Positions 7,574 through 15,517 are shown, numbered from the stretch's first letter. The stretch: 38,132 nt of DNA from Rhodospirillaceae bacterium (GCA_002731375.1 PCBT01000012.1:113203-151334); one strand, 5' to 3'. Notes: generated from the letters alone by a model not told the origin. Made by a program: numbers and translations.

Positions 7574-8518
7574 ATGATCGATCTGTTGCAGGTTTCCCAA
7601 TTGCCGCCTTTTCTGGTGGAGCGCCTGGAGAAAGAATTTACCTTGCATGACTTCGTCGATCCGGCGGATCCAGACAAGCTGCTTGATGAAATCGGACCGC
7701 GCATTCGCGGCATTCTCGCGGGCGGCATGAAGGGCCCGAACGCCAATCTGATCAACTGCCTGGAAAATCTGGAGATCATCTCGTCATTCAGCGTCGGCTA
7801 TGACGCCACCGACGTGGCGGCGGCCCAGGCCCGTGACGTGATCGTGACCCATACGCCGGAGGTACTCACCGGTGATGTCGCCGATCTGGCGATGACATTC
7901 ATCCTGATGGCGCCACGGCGCATCGGCGAGGCGGAGCGCTATCTGCGCAGCGGCAAATGGCTGGGCGGCCGCATGGACCTTGGCACCACGGTGCGGGGCA
8001 AGCGCCTGGGCATTCTGGGCCTGGGCCGCATCGGCAAGGCTGTGGCGCGGCGGGCCGAGGTGTTTGGCCTGCATATCGCCTATCACGACATCAAACCCAT
8101 GGGTGATTTGCTCTATCGCTCCTATCCCAGCCTGCTTGACCTTGCCAATGCCTCCGACATCCTTCTGGTGGCTTGTGAAGGCGGCGAGGCCAACCGGGGC
8201 TTGGTCGACGGGAAAGCGCTGGCGGCCCTGGGGCCGGAAGGTTTTCTGGTCAATGCCGCCCGGGGACCAATCATTGATCAGCCGGCCTTGATCTCGGCTT
8301 TGCGCGATGGCGGCATCGCTGGTGCGGCAATGGACGTGTTCGATGGTGAGCCGGAAGTCCCGGCGGAGTTGATGGCCATGGAGAATGTGGTTCTAACGCC
8401 GCATATCGCCAGCTCGACCCACGAGACGCGCCGCGCCATGGCCGATCTGGTCTATGACAACATCCGCGCGCACTTTGATGGCAAGCCGGTTCTTACCCCC
8501 GTGCCGCCGCAGATCTAG
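7574..8518 (+). CDS. D-isomer-specific 2-hydroxyacid dehydrogenase (first of two)
   Basis: An NAD(P)-dependent enzyme that interconverts a 2-ketoacid and its D-2-hydroxyacid, perhaps of the glyoxylate/hydroxypyruvate reductase group. The dinucleotide-binding motif is LGILGLGRIGKAVARRA. The catalytic Arg is in NAARGPIIDQPAL, the Glu in DGEPEVP, and the His in LTPHIASST. Its 314 aa is normal. The start at 7574 is set by GGAGGG seven bases upstream; the longer frame from 7550 has no such site. It is followed after 4 bases by the hairpin array at 8523-8647. A second, clearly diverged member of the family lies at 9467-10408. Confidence 0.93.
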   Translation: MIDLLQVSQLPPFLVERLEKEFTLHDFVDPADPDKLLDEIGPRIRGILAGGMKGPNANLINCLENLEIISSFSVGYDATDVAAAQARDVIVTHTPEVLTGDVADLAMTFILMAPRRIGEAERYLRSGKWLGGRMDLGTTVRGKRLGILGLGRIGKAVARRAEVFGLHIAYHDIKPMGDLLYRSYPSLLDLANASDILLVACEGGEANRGLVDGKALAALGPEGFLVNAARGPIIDQPALISALRDGGIAGAAMDVFDGEPEVPAELMAMENVVLTPHIASSTHETRRAMADLVYDNIRAHFDGKPVLTPVPPQI

Positions 8519-8522
8519 ACTC

Positions 8523-8541
8523 TTTCCGTTTGAAACGGAAA
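8523..8541. repeat. Short palindrome just after the dehydrogenase stop
   Basis: TTTCCGTTT and AAACGGAAA form a perfect 9-bp inverted repeat around one base, beginning four bases after the stop codon. As RNA it would be an 8-bp stem with a 3-base loop. It has no following T-tract, so it could be a weak terminator or a 3'-end stabiliser. Confidence 0.6.
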
Positions 8542-8548
8542 CGCCAAT

Positions 8549-8615
8549 CCGCCCGCCCCCCTCCCGTCCACCCACGGAATTATTATCAATGGGTGGACGG
8601 GAGGGGGGCGGGCGG
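8549..8615. repeat. Perfect 26-bp GC-rich inverted repeat, 15-base loop
   Basis: Arms 8549-8574 and 8590-8615 are exact reverse complements over 26 bases. The left arm is almost all C with a few T, G and A; the right arm mirrors it. The 15-base centre is AT-rich (CGGAATTATTATCAA). It sits in the 130-bp gap between two convergent genes and would form a very stable RNA hairpin on either strand. No U-tract follows on either side, so it is not a standard intrinsic terminator, although a terminator, transcript-end stabiliser or a palindromic mobile repeat are all possible. Confidence 0.9.
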
Positions 8616-8618
8616 TCC

Positions 8619-8647
8619 AGGGATCCGACACAAGTCGGAAAGACCCT
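8619..8647. repeat. Third hairpin of the convergent gap
   Basis: TCCGAC (8624-8629) and GTCGGA (8634-8639) pair around ACAA. The outer AGGG (8619-8622) and CCCT (8644-8647) can extend the stem with small bulges. Read on the minus strand it lies immediately after the stop of the methyltransferase-like gene, so it may serve as the end signal of that transcript. Confidence 0.5.
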
Positions 8648-8648
8648 A

Positions 8649-9338
8649 TTATAGAAGATCGAAGCGGGTGTTGTGCAGCACCAGGTTTCGCCTAACCAGG
8701 TAGTTTCCCGATAAATGCTTGCGCAGATAGCGCACGGTGTTGTGACGGCCATCGACCACCATGGTAAAACCGGGTCCGAAACGATCCTGTAAATACATGG
8801 CGTCGAAGCAGATCTTTCGTTTTGGCTGCAACGCCGGTCCGTCCACATAGAGGAAATCCGGCGTGCCCTCGGGCAGCTCTTCGTAGCGATAACCTAAATC
8901 CTGGCCCCGGTCTTCTTCCACTGCTGGTACGTAACGAATTTCGCAATAAGGCGCCAGATGGGCCGGGACCGAGGCGCGGGTGACATCGGCCCATTCCGCC
9001 ATGCCGTCGAAACTGATAATGCGCCCGGCTTTTTCCAGATCATCCCCGGCCGCCCGGGCGTTGTCATGCAGGGCCTGGGCGAAGATCACCGTGGAGCAGC
9101 CACTGCCCAACTCCATGATCAGGCGTGGCTTGAGTTGCCGTATCAAGGAATAGAGGTACCACAGATCGCCGCCCTGGGGAGCCAGGGCGCCCGCCGGGCG
9201 CGCATCGATAAAGTCCAGATAGCCCAGGCGGCGCAGACGCCTCTTGCCATGTGCATTCGCCATGGTACGGGCCAGCCCCAATAGAGGGCGGGCCATTATC
9301 CAGGCCAGATTGCGCCAAAGGGGGGGTGAAGAGCTCAA
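8649..9338 (-). CDS. Class I SAM-methyltransferase-fold protein (paralogue A)
   Basis: Not recognised as a named enzyme. The fold is suggested by motif I (LIMELGSGCSTVIFAQAL), the acidic strand ISFDGMAEW, DFLYVDGPAL as the fourth-strand region, and GFTMVVDGRHNTVRYLRK near the end. It is clearly homologous to the product of 14798-15457: shared GYL...DARPA, GSGCST(V/I)IFAQAL, VDGPAL/LDGPAL and a C-terminal R/K-rich segment ending in DLL. The start is uncertain. TTG 9338 keeps an N-terminal stretch comparable with the paralogue but has no ribosome site; ATG 9296 gives a shorter protein. A run of seven C lies in the 5' codons if the longer form is real. The substrate may be a glycan or lipid-linked sugar given the neighbourhood, but that is inference. 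Confidence 0.65.
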   Translation of the reverse strand: MSSSPPLWRNLAWIMARPLLGLARTMANAHGKRRLRRLGYLDFIDARPAGALAPQGGDLWYLYSLIRQLKPRLIMELGSGCSTVIFAQALHDNARAAGDDLEKAGRIISFDGMAEWADVTRASVPAHLAPYCEIRYVPAVEEDRGQDLGYRYEELPEGTPDFLYVDGPALQPKRKICFDAMYLQDRFGPGFTMVVDGRHNTVRYLRKHLSGNYLVRRNLVLHNTRFDLL

Positions 9339-9466
9339 GAAATCAGATCACTTATGTTGGAAGTGGGGCGGGCAGACCATTATCATTGGCTATCGGCCCT
9401 GTCTATCATGGCAATGTGGTATATGGTGCGGCCAAATGGAATTCAAGATCAGGAAATTATCCCAAA

Positions 9467-10408
9467 GTGTCTAGACCAAGCATTATCTATGTCGGCGCCC
9501 CCGAAGGCTTTGAAGCCTTGGTCGAAACCGCCTCCAATGCCGATTGTGTTCATGTGGCGGCGGAACACGATACCTTATCGGAAGCCTTAAAAGGCGCCGA
9601 TGGCCTGTTGGATGCTTCCATGAAGGTGCGCATTGACGACGCCATGATTGCCGCCGCGCCCAATTTGCAAGTGATCTCCTGCGCCACCACCGGCTCGGAC
9701 CATATCGCGCGCGGCGAGATCGGATCGCGGGGCATCAATGTCCACACCTTGCGCGAAGACGGAGATTTGCTGGCTGGTATCACGCCGGCGGCGGAATTGA
9801 GTTGGGCCCTGGTGCTGGCCTGTGCCCGCCGCCTGCCCGCCGCCGCCGCCCATACCAAGTCAGGCCAATGGGTGCGGGAGGAATTTCCCGGCACCATGTT
9901 GAATGGCCGCGCCTTGGGCCTCGTGGGCTGTGGCCGTTTGGGGCAATGGATGTCCCGCTATGGCGCCGCGTTCGGCATGCGGGTGCTGGGTCACGACCCC
10001 TACATGGATCCCTGGCCCGATGGCATCGAGAAAATGGAACTGGCCGATATGATGGCACAGGCGGATGTGGTTTCAGTGCATGTGCATCTGAGCGAGGAGA
10101 CCACCGGTCTGCTGTCGCCTGAACTGCTGGCGAATATCAAACCCGGCGCCATTGTCATCAACACCTCGCGCGGCGCCATCATCGACGAGGCGGCCTTGCT
10201 GGCCGGCTTGGAAAGTGGGCGCATCGGTGCCGCCGGGCTGGATGTTCTGGATGGCGAGCCGGAGGTCGATCAGCACCCCCTGATTGTGTATTCCCGCAAC
10301 CACGATAACTTGATCGTGACGCCGCATATCGGCGGCTTCAGTCCCGATGCGGTGCGCGTGGTTTGCCGCCGTGCGGCGGAGAAGATCATGGCGAAGCTGG
10401 GGTTATAG
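9467..10408 (+). CDS. D-isomer-specific 2-hydroxyacid dehydrogenase (second)
   Basis: An NAD-dependent 2-hydroxyacid dehydrogenase of the phosphoglycerate-dehydrogenase type. Seen: LGLVGCGRLGQWMSRYGAAF as the cofactor-binding motif, INTSRGAIIDEAALL with the catalytic Arg, DVLDGEPEV with the Glu, and VTPHIGGFS with the His. The start is GTG 9467, giving a protein that begins SRPSIIYVGAP after Met, with AGGAA 11 bases upstream. The open frame continues back into the opposite-strand methyltransferase-like gene without protein-like content. It is the first gene of the 9467-13670 operon; the ThDP enzyme starts 3 bases after its stop. It probably oxidises or reduces the 2-keto/2-hydroxy acid handled by that operon. 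Confidence 0.9.
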   Translation: MSRPSIIYVGAPEGFEALVETASNADCVHVAAEHDTLSEALKGADGLLDASMKVRIDDAMIAAAPNLQVISCATTGSDHIARGEIGSRGINVHTLREDGDLLAGITPAAELSWALVLACARRLPAAAAHTKSGQWVREEFPGTMLNGRALGLVGCGRLGQWMSRYGAAFGMRVLGHDPYMDPWPDGIEKMELADMMAQADVVSVHVHLSEETTGLLSPELLANIKPGAIVINTSRGAIIDEAALLAGLESGRIGAAGLDVLDGEPEVDQHPLIVYSRNHDNLIVTPHIGGFSPDAVRVVCRRAAEKIMAKLGL

Positions 10409-10411
10409 GCC

Positions 10412-11959
10412 ATGGCGATCCAAGCATTGGCCAAGGCAATGGCGGCGAACGGCCCTGGTCACGCCTTCGGGGTGCCCGGATCAGGACAGAGCCTTGATCT
10501 GATTCACGCACTGGAGGGCGACGGCGCCGCCTTTCATTCCGTCCACCACGAAGCCGCCGCCGCCATCATGGCCGGCACCGTGGGGCGGTTGAGCGGCAAG
10601 GCCGGCATGGCCATCGCCATCAAGGGACCGGGCTTGTCCAACATGGTTGGCGGCATGGCGGCCTGCACTTACGAAAATTTGCCGATGCTGGCGGTCACCG
10701 AGGCTTATGGCCCCGAAGTGCCCCTGGCCAAGGCGCACAAGCGCCTGGACCAAGGCGCCTTGGCCGCCGCCGTATCAAAGGGCCGGCGCTATCTGGCCGC
10801 GAACGGCCCCGGCTATGACGCGCTGTCGGGCTGGGCCGAGGGGGAGGCGCCAGGCCCGGTGTTTCTGGAACTGGCGGGACAGATCGATCAGGCGGAGGCC
10901 GTGCCCAAAGCCGAGACCCTGCCCGACTGGGGTGATGTTCTGGGCCTGGTCGAAGGGGCGGCGAGGCCCATCATTATTGCCGGCACCCTGGCGCTTCGTT
11001 TGGGCCTGTCGCCGGATTTGAACCGCATGCAAATCCCGGTGTTTTCCACCGCCGCAGCCAAGGGCGCGGTGCATGAAGCCCTGCCCCATGCCGCCGGTGT
11101 CTACACCGGCGTTGGCCAGGAACTTTCGCCCGAGGCCGATCTGATTAACCGGGCCGACCTGATCGTCGGCATCGGCCTGCGTCCCGGCGAGGGCTTGGGC
11201 GCCGGGCCGTTCCCGTGCGATGCGGTTAATCTTGATCCCATTGACGTTTTGGGCGATGCACCGGGCCATGACGGCTTTGCCTTCGCCGGCGTGTCGCGGG
11301 ACGCTGGACCGGCCATGGAGCTATTGGCGCTAAAAGCCTGGGGGGTGGAGGAATGCGCCGGCGCCGTGGGCAAGCTGCGCCAGCATCTGTTGCGGCCGGG
11401 CGGTTTCCTGCCGGCGCACGCGTTTGCCGCAATCGCCGCCGCCTTTCCCAACGGCGTCCGCATGGTCATTGACACGGGTTATTTCTGCACCATTGGCGAA
11501 CATATCTGGCAGGCACCCAAGGGGAACTGGTGTCTGTCCTCGGGCTCGGGCCGGTACATGGGTATGGGCCTGCCGCAAGCCATTGCCGCCGCGGTCCATG
11601 ACCCATCGGTGCCGACCGTCCTGGCGGTGGGTGATGGCGGCGTCGCGCCGTTTCTGGCCGAGGCGCGTCTGGCCCAACGTCTGAAGCTGCCGTTGGCGGT
11701 GCTGCAAATGTCCGACGGCGGTTATGGTTCCGTCCGCACCCGGGCCGTAGCCGATGGCCTGACGCAAGCGCCCATGCTGGAGCCCGCCGCATCCTGGCGG
11801 GGCGCCTTCGATGGTTTTGGCTTCACGAGCGCGGAAGCAAGCGATGGTGATGCCCTGGCCAAGCTTTTGTCGGATTGGCAGCCGAACGATGGCCCGATGT
11901 ACGCCCTATTGCCGATGCAGAGTGAGCCCTATCAAGAGATGATCCGAGGCGTACGATGA
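10412..11959 (+). CDS. ThDP-dependent enzyme, acetolactate-synthase-like
   Basis: A 515-aa enzyme with the three-domain pattern of the acetolactate synthase/decarboxylase family. The N-terminal PYR domain has the ThDP-activating Glu (E47 in HHEAAAAIMAG). The C-terminal PP domain has GDGGVAPF and, 25 residues further, MSDGGYG. The metal-ligand position that is usually Asn (NN or ND motifs) is Asp here (S-D). No FAD-contact motifs are obvious, which argues against a true acetolactate synthase. 2-Ketoacid decarboxylation or carboligation is the likely chemistry; the substrate is unknown. It lies between a 2-hydroxyacid dehydrogenase (3-bp gap) and a Gfo/Idh/MocA enzyme (4-bp overlap), so it shares their pathway. 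Confidence 0.87.
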   Translation: MAIQALAKAMAANGPGHAFGVPGSGQSLDLIHALEGDGAAFHSVHHEAAAAIMAGTVGRLSGKAGMAIAIKGPGLSNMVGGMAACTYENLPMLAVTEAYGPEVPLAKAHKRLDQGALAAAVSKGRRYLAANGPGYDALSGWAEGEAPGPVFLELAGQIDQAEAVPKAETLPDWGDVLGLVEGAARPIIIAGTLALRLGLSPDLNRMQIPVFSTAAAKGAVHEALPHAAGVYTGVGQELSPEADLINRADLIVGIGLRPGEGLGAGPFPCDAVNLDPIDVLGDAPGHDGFAFAGVSRDAGPAMELLALKAWGVEECAGAVGKLRQHLLRPGGFLPAHAFAAIAAAFPNGVRMVIDTGYFCTIGEHIWQAPKGNWCLSSGSGRYMGMGLPQAIAAAVHDPSVPTVLAVGDGGVAPFLAEARLAQRLKLPLAVLQMSDGGYGSVRTRAVADGLTQAPMLEPAASWRGAFDGFGFTSAEASDGDALAKLLSDWQPNDGPMYALLPMQSEPYQEMIRGVR

Positions 11960-12960
11960 CCCAGCCACTCATATTGATCCTTGGTACCGGCAGTATCGGC
12001 CTGCGCCATGGCCGTAATCTTTCTGAACTAGGTTGCCGCGTATCGGGCATGGACCCGCGCCAGGACCGGCGAGAGGCTTTCGCGGATGAATTCAGCTGCT
12101 TTGCGTTCGAGGATTTGGAAACCGCACTAGCCGCCGGCGGTCTCGACGGTGTCGCGGTCTGCTCACCGACACGATTCCATGTGGAGCAATGCCTGCCCGC
12201 GCTCAAGGCCGGCCTGCCGGTCCTATTGGAAAAACCGGTGGCCAAGACCTTGGCCGAGGCTCAAGTTCTCGCCGACGCGATCACGCGTACCGGTACGCCG
12301 TTGTTGCTGGGCTATACCTGGCGCTGGTGGCCGCCGCTGGCCAAGGTCCGCGCTTTGCTGGCGGAAAATGCCATCGGCGCCATTCGTTACGTGGATTTCA
12401 CCATGTCGGCGCATTTGGCCGACTGGCATCCCGGCGAGCCATTGGAGGAATTCTTCATGTCCTCGGCTGAGCTGGGCGGCGGCGCCCTGCTGGACGAAAG
12501 CCACTGGGTCGATCTGATGCTGTGGTTTTTCGGCATGCCGGAAAACCTTTCGGCGCGGGTGGAAAAGATCTCGGATCTCGACATCACGTCGGACGATAAC
12601 GTGGACATGATGATCAACTTCGCCAATGGCTTGCGCGCCAATCTGCATCTGGACCTGTATGGCCGGCCACACCGCAAATCAATACGTTTCATTGGCGAGG
12701 GCGGCACAATTCTGTGGTCGGAAGCCCCGAACCAGATCGCTGTCTGTGTCGAGGCCGGAGAGAATTGGAACGAGGAGCGCTTTGACTGCGAGCGCAACGA
12801 TATGTTCATGGGCGTGGCCAGGGAATATCTGGACATTCTGGCCGGGGCGCCAGTCAACACGTGTGATATTGGCGACGGCCTGGGCGTCATGACCCTGTTG
12901 GAAGCGGCCCGGCGGAGCCATGCCGAGGGCCGCCTTGTGGAGCCGGAACCGTTGGCATGA
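11956..12960 (+). CDS. Gfo/Idh/MocA-family oxidoreductase
   Basis: An NAD(P)-dependent sugar-type dehydrogenase of 334 aa. The N-terminal Rossmann motif is ILGTGSIGLRHGRNL and the family hallmark EKP is in VLLEKPVAKTL. In the catalytic half, GGGALLDESHWVDLMLWFFG holds the conserved Asp and His positions. Members commonly oxidise or reduce hydroxyls on sugars or sugar nucleotides, often in surface-glycan clusters. It overlaps the ThDP gene by 4 bp at its start (ATGA) and the cytidylyltransferase by 4 bp at its end, a strong sign of coupled translation. Confidence 0.92.
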   Translation: MTQPLILILGTGSIGLRHGRNLSELGCRVSGMDPRQDRREAFADEFSCFAFEDLETALAAGGLDGVAVCSPTRFHVEQCLPALKAGLPVLLEKPVAKTLAEAQVLADAITRTGTPLLLGYTWRWWPPLAKVRALLAENAIGAIRYVDFTMSAHLADWHPGEPLEEFFMSSAELGGGALLDESHWVDLMLWFFGMPENLSARVEKISDLDITSDDNVDMMINFANGLRANLHLDLYGRPHRKSIRFIGEGGTILWSEAPNQIAVCVEAGENWNEERFDCERNDMFMGVAREYLDILAGAPVNTCDIGDGLGVMTLLEAARRSHAEGRLVEPEPLA

Positions 12961-13670
12961 CCATGGCGGGACAAACAATTTTGGCGGTGGTGCCGGCGCG
13001 GGGCGGTTCCAAATCCATTCCGCGCAAGAACCTGGCCAAGGTGGGCAGCATCTCGCTGGTTGGCCGGGCTGGCGAATTGGCCGCGTCCATGCCCTGGATC
13101 GACCACGCCATCATCTCCACCGACGATGTGGAAATCGCGGCGGAGGCCACGCGTCATGGCCTGGAGGCGCCGTTTCAGCGGCCCGAGGAACTCGCCGGCG
13201 ACAAATCCACCTCCACCGATATGTGGCGCCATGCCTGGCTGGCGGCGGAGGAACATTACGGCATGCGTTTCGACGTCTCCATTCTTTTGGAACCCACCTC
13301 GCCCATGCGCCGGGCCGAGGATCTGACCCGTTGTGTCGAGATCTTGTTGGACAGCGGCCACAAGGCGGCGGCGACCCTAAGCCCGACGCCAGCGCATTTC
13401 ACGCCTCACAAGACCTTGAAGCTGGATGACAGCGGCAACCTGGAGCCCTATCTGGCCGAGGGACGCAAGGCGCTGCGCCAAGGCATTCCCGATTACTATC
13501 ATTGCAACGGCATCTGCTATGCCCTGCGCCGGGCCACCCTGGTTGATGAAGGCCATATCATGGAAGACGACTGTATTGGCGTCGTCATCGAGCGTCCCAT
13601 CGTCAATATCGACGAACCGTTCGAGCTGGAACTGGCGGAATGGCTGCTGGCGCGGGAAGCGGCGCTTTAA
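12957..13670 (+). CDS. Acylneuraminate-type cytidylyltransferase (NeuA-like)
   Basis: A CTP-dependent enzyme that would join CMP to an acidic sugar such as a nonulosonic acid, or to a related 2-keto acid. Seen: the nucleotide-binding motif VVPARGGSKSIPRKN, ISTDDVEIAAEA, the family motif LLEPTSPMR, then CNGICYALRR and NIDEPFELELAEW at the C-terminus, in the family order. Its 237 aa is standard. The start at 12957 overlaps the preceding gene by 4 bp; ATG 12963 is two codons inside. No NeuB-type synthase or PEP mutase gene is present in the window, so the molecule it activates is open. It is the last gene of the operon and ends 4 bases from the convergent nitrilase gene. Confidence 0.9.
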   Translation: MTMAGQTILAVVPARGGSKSIPRKNLAKVGSISLVGRAGELAASMPWIDHAIISTDDVEIAAEATRHGLEAPFQRPEELAGDKSTSTDMWRHAWLAAEEHYGMRFDVSILLEPTSPMRRAEDLTRCVEILLDSGHKAAATLSPTPAHFTPHKTLKLDDSGNLEPYLAEGRKALRQGIPDYYHCNGICYALRRATLVDEGHIMEDDCIGVVIERPIVNIDEPFELELAEWLLAREAAL

Positions 13671-13674
13671 ATCT

Positions 13675-14739
13675 CTATGGCGGCAGAAAGCGGCCGGAGG
13701 AGAAAAAGCCGTCGATGACCGGCTGAGGACTGCGCCGGGACATCTCCTTGCGGTTCTTGATTGGCGATTGCAGGAACATGTTGGCGGGATAAATCTCGTC
13801 GTCGTAAAGGCCATCGAACATTTCCGAGCGGATCTGCGCCAGAAAATTTCGCCGCGGTTCCTGCCGCCGCGCCCGCAGCGCCTTCAGGTTGATCTCCGAT
13901 GCCACGACGGTTTCCCCAGGATACGGCGCGCGGCCCTGAATAATGCCCTTATAGTCGACGATCATGCTGTCGCCTGGGGTGAAGTCGGCGGGAAGTTCGT
14001 CGGTGATCAAACCACCTGTGTTTGGCGCGATGACATAGGCGATGTTTTCATGGGCCCGGACCCGGTTCTGTATTTCCCAGGTATTCATCGGTGGCGAGAC
14101 CAATGGCTCGGGATAGGCTGTCGGGCGCAGCAGGATTTCGGCGCCTTGAAAGGTTAGTGCCCGGGTGACTTCGGGAAAATGGCCGTCCATGCAAATGAAA
14201 GTGCCCAGGCGCCCAATCTTGGTCTCGGTGACCGGAAAGAAGGTCTCCAGCTTGCCCTTGCCATAGAGCGCCATATAGCGGTCCATCAAGTCGTGCGGGC
14301 TCATGGCCATTTCCGCATGGATGGCCGGGATAGCCTTGCGGTACTTATGGACGATCTCGCCGCTTGGACTAATGACGAAGGCGCAATTGAAGTAGTACTC
14401 GGGCAATTCGGGATCGTGTTCCAGGGCGCAGCCGGCGATGTAGACGTCAAGCTCCCGCGCCTTTCGCGCCAACGCATCGCTTTCCGGTCCCGGCAAGGTG
14501 ATCAGAATTTCCCGGCGGTAATAGTCCATATCGACATCGTGCCGGGTGGTGAAGCCCTGCAGGAAGAATTCCGGAAACGCGAACAGTTTAAGCGGCGCGG
14601 CCACCTCTCCGAAACGGTGCATGCAGCCATCCATGATACCCAGGTATTTTTCCAGGTTCTCGGCTATATCCCCGCGTTTATAGGCCCATTTGAGAATCGG
14701 CTGAAAGATGCAGGCTGTGTACGTCTCGTAATAACTCAT
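13675..14739 (-). CDS. Carbon-nitrogen hydrolase (nitrilase superfamily)
   Basis: A 354-aa hydrolase with the nitrilase-superfamily triad visible as E57 (FAFPEFFLQGF), K135 (HKYRKAIPAI) and C183 (GTFICMDGHFPE). The family splits amide or nitrile C-N bonds, or N-carbamoyl groups. The Cys context and length are closer to aliphatic amidases and formamidases than to small nitrilases, but the substrate is not decided. The last 50 or so residues (after EINLKALRARRQEPRRNFL) are a polar tail. The gene lies downstream of the methyltransferase-like gene on the same strand, 58 bases apart, and converges with the cytidylyltransferase gene. Confidence 0.9.
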   Translation of the reverse strand: MSYYETYTACIFQPILKWAYKRGDIAENLEKYLGIMDGCMHRFGEVAAPLKLFAFPEFFLQGFTTRHDVDMDYYRREILITLPGPESDALARKARELDVYIAGCALEHDPELPEYYFNCAFVISPSGEIVHKYRKAIPAIHAEMAMSPHDLMDRYMALYGKGKLETFFPVTETKIGRLGTFICMDGHFPEVTRALTFQGAEILLRPTAYPEPLVSPPMNTWEIQNRVRAHENIAYVIAPNTGGLITDELPADFTPGDSMIVDYKGIIQGRAPYPGETVVASEINLKALRARRQEPRRNFLAQIRSEMFDGLYDDEIYPANMFLQSPIKNRKEMSRRSPQPVIDGFFSSGRFLPP

Positions 14740-14797
14740 CCAACGGCACCAGATTGTTAATCCGTCAGCGAAGCTTAACGTGGACGAACGTGAATGA

Positions 14798-15457
14798 TCA
14801 ATCCGGCAGCAGGTCGTAAGTGGTACTTTTCAGGATGGGCCGATGTTTCCGGTCATAGCGGCGCTTGAAGTACTTCTCCAACAAGGCGCGGTTATAGCTG
14901 CGCCCGTCCACCAGCAGGCGAAAGCCGGGGGGAAAATCTGCTTCCATGTCCAGAACATCGATCGCCGCGCGCCGTTCCGGCGTCAGGGCCGGGCCGTCCA
15001 GATAGATCATGTCGGCTACCACGTCCGGTACGTCGGCAAAGCGCCAGACCGGGGTGCCGTCCAGGTCGCCCTCCACCCGCTCGGTCAATGTCACCGTGCA
15101 GTAACGGCGCAGATGTTCGGGCATGCTGTCGATGGTCACTTGGCCCCAATGGGCGTCCGCATCCAGGGAATGTAGAAAACCGGGTGCGCCCTCGGCCGCA
15201 TTGTCGGCCAGGGCCTGGGCGAAAATGATCGTGGAACAGCCGCTGCCGAATTCCAATAGCACCTTGGGCCGGCGCGCCCGGACCTGGCTGTAAATAGCCC
15301 ACAGATCCGACCAGACCGGCGGTTTGGCCGTTGCCGGGCGGGCATCGAACAGCGAGAGATAGCCGCATTTTTTCAGTTGCCGCCAAGCTTGGAAATTCAG
15401 GATGGCGACACCGATCTTGCGGTAAATGATGGCGAGTTTTTGCTTGATCCAGGACAT
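14798..15457 (-). CDS. Class I SAM-methyltransferase-fold protein (paralogue B)
   Basis: A 219-aa homologue of the product of 8649-9338, with LLEFGSGCSTIIFAQALADNA as motif I, LHSLDADAHWGQVT as the acidic strand, DMIYLDGPALTPERRAAID, and FRLLVDGRSYNRALLEKYFKR. No methyltransferase of known target was recognised. The start is set at ATG 15457 (MSWIKQKLAII). The open frame runs on to 15904, but that would cross the 5' part of the divergent sulfotransferase gene and its extra sequence is not protein-like. The first 30 residues are rich in hydrophobic and basic residues and may lie on the membrane. Spacing to the sulfotransferase start is 60 bases, so the two may share a promoter region. Confidence 0.7.
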   Translation of the reverse strand: MSWIKQKLAIIYRKIGVAILNFQAWRQLKKCGYLSLFDARPATAKPPVWSDLWAIYSQVRARRPKVLLEFGSGCSTIIFAQALADNAAEGAPGFLHSLDADAHWGQVTIDSMPEHLRRYCTVTLTERVEGDLDGTPVWRFADVPDVVADMIYLDGPALTPERRAAIDVLDMEADFPPGFRLLVDGRSYNRALLEKYFKRRYDRKHRPILKSTTYDLLPD

Positions 15458-15517
15458 GGCTTTATATAGTCCGAAACGTTCCCGCAACGCATCAAGAAGA
15501 TACGCGAAAAGAGGAAA

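Noticed and set aside
12387-13361. 324-codon minus-strand open frame across the Gfo/Idh/MocA and cytidylyltransferase genes
   Set aside because: No recognisable motifs. It crosses two confident plus-strand genes and has an unusual amino-acid make-up typical of antisense frames.
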